64,000 nt of DNA from Streptomyces tsukubensis. GTDB taxonomy: Bacteria > Actinomycetota > Actinomycetes > Streptomycetales > Streptomycetaceae. The position numbers and the translations under genes are program-made. The notes under the pieces are model-generated. The model saw nothing but the letters and a program-made list of their open reading frames with translations, was not told where the DNA came from and did not search any database. The DNA lies in NCBI RefSeq assembly GCF_003932715.1, contig NZ_CP020700.1, positions 7,276,501 to 7,340,500 of the forward strand, written 5' to 3'. Of the stretch, positions 59,867 to 64,000 are shown one piece after another; positions within the stretch are counted from its first letter, which is position 1; every line of letters starts with the position of its first letter.

Positions 59867-60435
59867 TGACGGAGCTGGAAGAGCTGGTGCTGACCCCCGG
59901 CGAGCGCGCCCGCGGGGTCGACGCCGACAGCGTCGTGTTCAGCATGGACTGGACCGGTGAGGAATCCCCGGGTGAGCTGGCGTCGTTCGCGGCCGACCGG
60001 GTACGGAGCTTCGGAGCGGACCCGAAGGACGTCGACACTTCTGCCGTCCACCGTGCGGCCGAAACCGGTCCTGCCCCGGGTCGCGGCGATTTCCCCGTCC
60101 GGCAGCTCGACCATCTCTCCGGTGTGCTCGCCCGGCTCGGCTGCACGCTCCTGGTATGGGACACCGGCACCGACACCTATGAACTGCTGGTCGCGCTGAC
60201 CGGCGGCCGCGAACCGGCCGGGCTGACGCACCACGGCCTCCCGGTGCGGGCCTGGGGTTCGCCCTCCGAGACGGCCCTGATCAGCCTCGACTGCCCGAAC
60301 TGCGGCGACATGCTGGTCTGGGAACTGCCGACGGCCGAAGCGGACCGGGCCCTGGCCGGTGAGTGCTGTGACTGCGGGACCGCCTTGTTCGACGCGTCCG
60401 GCCGTCCGCTGCCCGACGTCACCCTCCACGGCTGA
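59866..60435 (+). CDS. Uncharacterised protein with C-terminal zinc ribbon, downstream of the effector genes
   Basis: This 189-residue protein starts at GTG 59866 (the frame runs back to 59785 but a -10 element sits just before the GTG). Residues 1-130 are an acidic alpha/beta domain (SVVFSMDWTGEESPGELASF, LLVWDTGTDTYELLVAL). Residues about 144-178 contain CPNCG and CCDCG, two CxxC-type knuckles of a zinc ribbon. The family is not recognised. Its position immediately after the effector genes, behind its own terminator and promoter, would suit an immunity protein that must be expressed constitutively, but this is only positional inference. Confidence 0.75.
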   Translation: MTELEELVLTPGERARGVDADSVVFSMDWTGEESPGELASFAADRVRSFGADPKDVDTSAVHRAAETGPAPGRGDFPVRQLDHLSGVLARLGCTLLVWDTGTDTYELLVALTGGREPAGLTHHGLPVRAWGSPSETALISLDCPNCGDMLVWELPTAEADRALAGECCDCGTALFDASGRPLPDVTLHG

Positions 60436-60566
60436 GCCGTCCGGCGCCCCCGGCCCCGTCCGGGACCCGGTTCACTCTCAACGGCGTACCGATGAGATGC
60501 TGTTCAATGGCGTGACCAGAGATACCGGTGTGCCTCCAGAGTCGGGCAACACGGTCATGACCCGCC

Positions 60567-60584
60567 ATCAACCGATCGGTTGAT
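60567..60584 (+). promoter_or_regulatory. 18-bp perfect palindrome upstream of the ParB-like regulator gene
   Basis: ATCAACCGATCGGTTGAT is fully self-complementary and lies 58 nt before the ATG at 60643. A second copy with two substitutions lies in inverted orientation at 62373-62390, also exactly 58 nt before an ATG. It is a strong operator candidate. Confidence 0.8.
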
Positions 60585-60642
60585 AGCGCTTTGAGCCGGA
60601 TGGGCGATGCGGTGACTCCCGCCCTTGGCCGAGTCTCGTCGC

Positions 60643-61746
60643 ATGGACACGGTGAGCACGACCCCATCAGCCTGCGAGTTCGCCGTCGAAGCCGGTGAGC
60701 CGACCACGTCCGTGCACCGGATCCGAAGACCGAGTCCGTCCGCCGGACCCGGCAGGCCCCTGCCTGCCGGGTCCGGCGGTGCCGGTCCTGCCGAGGGGGA
60801 TTCCCGCCGGGGCGGCGGGGCGGCCACCGCCTCCGCCCCGGTCGTGCGCATGGTCCCCGGATACCCGCCGCGTGCAGTCGGTGCGGAAGAGGTCCGTGTC
60901 CTGCGGCCGATGGCGTCGGAGGGGCCGCGGCCGCCCTTTCCGCCCGACCGGAGAGCCGGGCGCGGCACCGACGGGATCCGCCGACTGCCGGCGATCTCCC
61001 TCCGTGGACGGCGGGCCGTCGACGCCGAATGCTCCGGCGGCCCTTCCGAGGGCGCAGGTCCCGAGGTGGTCGACGCCGGTGCCGAGCACGGCCGCTCGCC
61101 CACCCCGACCGACCGCGCCGCCGCGGCCCTGCGGATCCTCACCACGTACCCCACGATGTCGGACCGGGCCATCGCCGTTTCCGTCGGTCTCGGGGCCCGC
61201 GCGGTCGCGGAGCTGAGGCGTTCGTCCGACGCCGTACCGAAGGCCAACTTCCGCATCGGCCGCGACGGCAAGGTCCGTCCGCTGAACGGCGCCAAAGGCC
61301 GGCTCCGGGCCGCGGAGCTGATGAAGGAGAACCCCGGGGCCTCCCTGCGCCAGGTGGCGCGGACCGCGGGGGTGTCGCCCGCCACCGCGCTCGACGTGCG
61401 GAGGCGGCTGGAGCGCGGTGCGGAGCCCGTACCGCGTCGGCGCCCCGTCGGATACCGGCAGGAGACCGCGGCCGGATCCCCTTCCGCCGGGGCCGGGAAT
61501 CCGACGGCGGCCGCCCTCGGCAAGCTGACGCGTGATCCCTCGCTGCGCCAGAGCGAACTGGGGCGGCAGCTGCTCCGGCTCCTCGGGGAGACCGAAGTGG
61601 GCACCAGGGACCTGGCGGAGATCGTCGCCTCGGTGCCCGCGCACTGCATCGAGCTGATCATCGAGGTGGCCCGTCACAACGCCCGGGTCTGGGAGGGGTT
61701 CGCGGAGAACCTGGAGCGGCGGGCGCGGTTCGTCAACGCCGACTAG
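60643..61746 (+). CDS. StrR/ParB-type DNA-binding regulator with eroded ParB-nuclease domain
   Basis: The protein has 367 residues. The C-terminal two thirds resemble regulators of the StrR/ParB-like group: TDRAAAALRILTTYPTMSDR then AIAVSVGLGARAVAELRRSS (about 155-195), RIGRDGKVRPLNGAKGR (about 205), and ASLRQVARTAGVSPATALDV with RRRLERG (about 235-262). In relatives the N-terminal half is a ParB-like domain with a DGMHRLxAA motif; here the equivalent place reads DGIRRLPAISLRG (about 111-123) and the surrounding sequence is barely recognisable. ATG 60643 is chosen over 60625 because the homologous promoter copy at 62.3 kb places its start at the same point. It probably controls its own palindrome-bearing promoter (inference). 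Confidence 0.8.
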   Translation: MDTVSTTPSACEFAVEAGEPTTSVHRIRRPSPSAGPGRPLPAGSGGAGPAEGDSRRGGGAATASAPVVRMVPGYPPRAVGAEEVRVLRPMASEGPRPPFPPDRRAGRGTDGIRRLPAISLRGRRAVDAECSGGPSEGAGPEVVDAGAEHGRSPTPTDRAAAALRILTTYPTMSDRAIAVSVGLGARAVAELRRSSDAVPKANFRIGRDGKVRPLNGAKGRLRAAELMKENPGASLRQVARTAGVSPATALDVRRRLERGAEPVPRRRPVGYRQETAAGSPSAGAGNPTAAALGKLTRDPSLRQSELGRQLLRLLGETEVGTRDLAEIVASVPAHCIELIIEVARHNARVWEGFAENLERRARFVNAD

Positions 61747-61862
61747 GTAGTTCCTTTCGGACCACGTCCGGCGCCGGCTTCTGCCCGCGCCGTCGGCCGC
61801 TTGCCCTTCCGGGCTGTCCCGGGGGCATCCCGTCCGTACGGTCGAAGGGATGTCCCGGAAGG

Positions 61863-61898
61863 CCCGGCGCCGTCGGTTCCTCCGCCGACGGCGCCGGG
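61863..61898. terminator. Hairpin terminator after the ParB-like gene
   Basis: A perfect 14-bp stem (CCCGGCGCCGTCGG / CCGACGGCGCCGGG) with an 8-nt loop lies between convergent units ending at 61746 (+) and 62006 (-). Confidence 0.75.
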
Positions 61899-62005
61899 AC
61901 CTCCTCGTACCGCCCGGCCGGGGGTGCGGACGGGCGCTGTGCCCGCTCTACCGGGGGTACGGGGGAGGGGCCGCCGCCTCGGGGGGAGCAGCGGCCCCGG
62001 CTCTG

Positions 62006-62314
62006 TCACCCGCGGTGGCCCGACGGGTTGTGCCCGGCCGTCAGCCGGTCCCAGCCCGGATGCGGGCCGTCGGCGGAATCCGGGCCGGGCCCCGGGCCCC
62101 GGGGCCGGTCGCCGTGGCCGGGCCGGCACACCGCGGGTCCGGTGAGCCGCGCGACGCACCGCCGTACCCGCTCCGGCCCGCGGGTTCCCCGGGCGGCCGC
62201 GGCCTCGGGACGATCGTGATCGGTACCGCGCGTACCGGGAAGAGCGCGCGCCGGCCGCGCATGTTCGCGGTGTCGTCGCCCGTGCAGATCGCGGATGGTG
62301 CTCGCCGTGGTCAT
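62006..62314 (-). CDS. Possible 102-residue protein or gene remnant behind the duplicated promoter
   Basis: The ATG at 62314 is positioned exactly as in the ParB-like gene (58 nt after the palindrome), and the first codons match (MTTASTI against MDTVSTT). After about 20 nt the similarity ends. The remainder is Arg/Pro/Gly-rich (RHREHARPARALPGTRG, VRRCVARLTGPAVCRPGHGD), with codon third positions less GC-biased than in true genes here. It may be a truncated, frameshifted paralogue or a small regulated gene. Confidence 0.35.
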   Translation of the reverse strand: MTTASTIRDLHGRRHREHARPARALPGTRGTDHDRPEAAAARGTRGPERVRRCVARLTGPAVCRPGHGDRPRGPGPGPDSADGPHPGWDRLTAGHNPSGHRG

Positions 62315-62372
62315 GACGTGAGAATGGCCGACCGGCCGGTCCCACCGCATCGCCCATCGGGCTCGAAGCGGC

Positions 62373-62390
62373 ATCAGCCGATCGGTGGAT
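62373..62390 (-). promoter_or_regulatory. Second, near-palindromic copy of the 18-bp operator
   Basis: On the minus strand it reads ATCCACCGATCGGCTGAT, with two differences from the perfect palindrome at 60567. The following 30 nt towards the start codon are also nearly identical to the first copy (42 of 48 nt from the palindrome onward). Confidence 0.75.
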
Positions 62391-62454
62391 GGTCCGGTAC
62401 GACCAACTCCCGCAGACAGCCGGTACATTGCGCGCCGGGCGCGGCGGTGATCGT

Positions 62455-63009
62455 CTATCCGGAGGGCGTACGGCCCCGGCCCGTCGGCCCGTTCCGCTCT
62501 CCATCTCCTTCCGCCCTTTCCTCCCTTTCCCCGTGCGTCTCCGTCCCACGGCCGTCGAACAGGGCGAGCACCCCGCTCAGCACCCGGACACAGGCCTCCA
62601 TATCGGCCTCGGTCAGCTCGCCGCCCGTCCGGCCGAGCACGGCCTTCTCCCGGTCGGTGACCGCCGTGATCGCCGCCCGTCCCGCCACGGTCAGCCCGAT
62701 CAGCGGCGAACGCCGATGCGCCGGATTGGCGATCTGCTCCACCAGGCCGAGGGCGGCCCCGTCGTTAACCATCCGCTGCACGAACTGTCTGCTCAGGGCC
62801 TGGGAGCCGCTCATCCGGGGGACCGTCATCGGCCCCTCCTCGCGCAGCAGCTCCAGCACCGCCCGCACCCCGACGGAGAGCCCCTGCTCCGGGGCCGTCT
62901 GTTCCACCTTGCGCAGCACCCGCCGGTAGAGCAGGCCCGCCAGGCCGAGGACCTCGGTCAGACGGTCGGCGAGTTCATCGGGCGGCAGGGGGGCTCCGGT
63001 CTTCGTCAC
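62455..63009 (-). CDS. MarR-family transcriptional regulator
   Basis: The protein has 184 residues. A winged-helix core is visible: GLSVGVRAVLELLREEGPMT (about 43-62), recognition region VPRMSGSQALSRQFVQRMVN (about 63-82), and the wing RRSPLIGLTVAGRAAI (about 98-113). MarR dimers repress divergent genes until a small ligand binds. The divergent alpha/beta hydrolase gene and two near-identical inverted repeats in the 48-bp gap make autoregulated control of both very likely. Start is GTG 63009. The last 30 residues are charged and probably disordered. Confidence 0.93.
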   Translation of the reverse strand: MTKTGAPLPPDELADRLTEVLGLAGLLYRRVLRKVEQTAPEQGLSVGVRAVLELLREEGPMTVPRMSGSQALSRQFVQRMVNDGAALGLVEQIANPAHRRSPLIGLTVAGRAAITAVTDREKAVLGRTGGELTEADMEACVRVLSGVLALFDGRGTETHGEREERAEGDGERNGPTGRGRTPSG

Positions 63010-63018
63010 TCCGCCATC

Positions 63019-63037
63019 ATGACACCTCGGTTGTCAT
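63019..63037. promoter_or_regulatory. MarR operator, site 1
   Basis: ATGACACCTCGGTTGTCAT is an inverted repeat ATGACA-N7-TGTCAT located 10 bp upstream of the marR-type start codon. Confidence 0.8.
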
Positions 63038-63049
63038 TGCGGTGAGGAA

Positions 63050-63068
63050 ATGACACCTTGGTTGTCAT
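63050..63068. promoter_or_regulatory. MarR operator, site 2
   Basis: ATGACACCTTGGTTGTCAT differs by one base from site 1. The sites begin 31 bp apart, about three helical turns, so two dimers could bind the same DNA face. Site 2 covers the translation start of the hydrolase gene. Confidence 0.8.
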
Positions 63069-63900
63069 GATGGATGGATACCCGCACACCGCCCCGCAGG
63101 TTCTTCCGGTCGGGGACGGATCCCTCGCCTACCGGGACCGCGGTACGGGCGACCCGCTGGTGCTGCTGCACGGCGGCCTTCTGGACCACACCATGTGGGA
63201 GGAGCAGCTCGACTCCTTCGCCCGTACCCACCGGGTGATCGCGCCGGACCTCCGGGGCCACGGCGGGTCCGCCGCCGGGACCCGCCCCTTCCGCCACACC
63301 GACGACGTGGCCGCACTCCTCGGTCACCTCGACTGCGGCCCCGCCGTACTGGTCGGCGTGTCGATGGGCGGTGGTATCGCCACCGACACCGCCCTGGAAC
63401 ATCCCGCGCTGGTACGGGCCCTGGTGGTCAGCGGTGCGGGCACCAGTGAGCCCGACTTCCGCGATCCGTGGACGACCGGAGTCCTCGCGGACTTCCAGCG
63501 GGCCCTGGCCGCGGGTGACGCCGCGGGCGGTGTCGAGAGGTTCCTCGACTTCGCGGCAGGCCCGTACCGCACGCTCGCGGAGGTCGACCCGGAGGTCGTC
63601 GGCACTCTGCGTGCAGCGGCTTTCCGCACCCTCGCCCGGCTCGGCGCGGACGGGCCGGGCGACGTGGTCCCGGTGGCACGGACCCGGGAGCGGCTGCCCG
63701 GGATCACCGTCCCGGTGCTCGCGGTCAACGGCGCCCTGGACTCGGAGGACCATCTGCGGATGGCCGGCCGGCTCGTGCGCGAGGTCGCCGACGGCCGGAC
63801 GGCACTCGTCGACGGCGCCGCGCACTATCCCCACCTGGAACGGTCCGGGGCCTTCGGCGCCGCCCTCACGGAGTTCCTGGAGGCCCTGCCGGACCGCTGA
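63058..63900 (+). CDS. Alpha/beta hydrolase
   Basis: This 280-residue cytoplasmic protein has LVLLHGGLLDHTMW (oxyanion region, about 31), the nucleophile elbow GVSMGGGIA (about 100), an acidic residue in NGALDSEDH (about 226-234) and the catalytic His in DGAAHYPHLER (about 255). It belongs to the broad esterase/lactonase/haloperoxidase-like group; the substrate is unknown. TTG 63058 is 9 nt after GAGGA (63044-63048) and is preferred; ATG 63067 lacks a spaced ribosome-binding site. Repression by the divergent MarR protein is expected because its operator covers this start. Confidence 0.9.
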   Translation: MVVMMDGYPHTAPQVLPVGDGSLAYRDRGTGDPLVLLHGGLLDHTMWEEQLDSFARTHRVIAPDLRGHGGSAAGTRPFRHTDDVAALLGHLDCGPAVLVGVSMGGGIATDTALEHPALVRALVVSGAGTSEPDFRDPWTTGVLADFQRALAAGDAAGGVERFLDFAAGPYRTLAEVDPEVVGTLRAAAFRTLARLGADGPGDVVPVARTRERLPGITVPVLAVNGALDSEDHLRMAGRLVREVADGRTALVDGAAHYPHLERSGAFGAALTEFLEALPDR

Positions 63901-63911
63901 GCATGTTTCGA

Positions 63912-63927
63912 GGGCGGGGGCCCGCCC
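63912..63927. terminator. Short hairpin after the hydrolase gene
   Basis: GGGCGGG-GG-CCCGCCC can fold into a 6-7 bp GC stem 11 nt past the stop at 63900. It could terminate transcription from both sides, as a minus-strand frame ends at 63956. Confidence 0.45.
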
Positions 63928-63955
63928 TGCGCCGACCCCGGGCGGCGGCCACCGC

Positions 63956-64000
63956 TCAGCGCCGCCGCCCGCCTCCGGGGCCGGAGACCAGACCGCGCGC
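63956..64000 (-). CDS. Possible C-terminal end of a minus-strand gene
   Basis: From the window edge a minus-strand frame reads ARGLVSGPGGGRRR and stops at 63956, after the hairpin expected between convergent genes. Only 14 residues are visible, so no function can be given. Confidence 0.3.
   Translation of the reverse strand, partial: ARGLVSGPGGGRRR

Noticed and set aside
61743..62549. A 268-codon minus-strand frame covering the duplicated promoter
   Set aside because: It would start inside the MarR-type gene and run through the palindrome and promoter copy; its product is Arg/Pro/Gly noise. The 62314 start is better supported.
1..64000. tRNA or rRNA genes
   Set aside because: No cloverleaf-type sequence with a TTCRANNC-like T-arm and no rRNA-like stretch was noticed on either strand, although a covariance-model scan would be needed to exclude small RNAs.

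Overview
The window is high-GC actinobacterial DNA. Nearly every codon third position is G or C, GTG and TTG starts are common, and two genes carry the rare TTA leucine codon. The presence of a type VII (ESX-like) secretion locus, an AdaA-AlkA repair fusion, PucR- and StrR/ParB-type regulators and many secreted hydrolases points to Streptomyces or a close relative.

Layout. (1) 1-4.2 kb, minus strand: a three-gene catabolic operon in the order acyl-CoA ligase, aldehyde dehydrogenase, zinc alcohol dehydrogenase (the last cut by the window edge). (2) 4.4-14.4 kb: a secreted lipase, a PucR-type regulator, a small HTH-like protein, a large secreted protein of unknown function, a secreted chymotrypsin-fold protease, a small orphan, an amino-acid permease and a TTA-containing conserved hypothetical. 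(3) 14.5-15.95 kb: gene-free, filled with degenerate GC-rich tandem repeats. (4) 16-18.3 kb: AdaA-AlkA repair protein, a small membrane protein, and a cold-shock-domain protein ending at a perfect 20-bp-stem terminator. (5) 18.8-24.6 kb: a compact membrane module with two paralogous 7-TM proteins, an FAD oxidoreductase, a TTA-containing HExxH protein and a membrane-anchored HTH protein. (6) 25-26 kb: an MpaB-type protein.

(7) 26.2-60.4 kb: a type VII secretion locus. It contains a beta-helix/double-AAA ATPase, a mycosin that has lost its catalytic Asp and His, EccC (divergent), EccD and EccB, then three WXG100-like proteins, an AAWKG-type protein with a PDG-repeat tail, a YbaB-like protein, a 3,949-residue putative effector, a translationally coupled protein with a possible ADP-ribosyltransferase-like C-terminus, a membrane-anchored golvesin-like protein, and a leaderless zinc-ribbon protein. 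No EccE-like gene is visible. (8) 60.6-64 kb: a regulator with an eroded ParB-like domain. Its promoter and palindrome are duplicated in inverted orientation 1.8 kb away. A divergent MarR / alpha-beta hydrolase pair controlled by two near-identical operators follows.

How it fits together (inference): the ESX machinery exports WXG100 substrates and probably the giant polymorphic-toxin-like protein encoded directly behind them. The 7-TM/HExxH/HTH module looks like a signalling system rather than a transporter. It carries a bldA-type TTA codon, which suggests a link to development. Family assignments rest on motifs recognised by eye; no database search was run.
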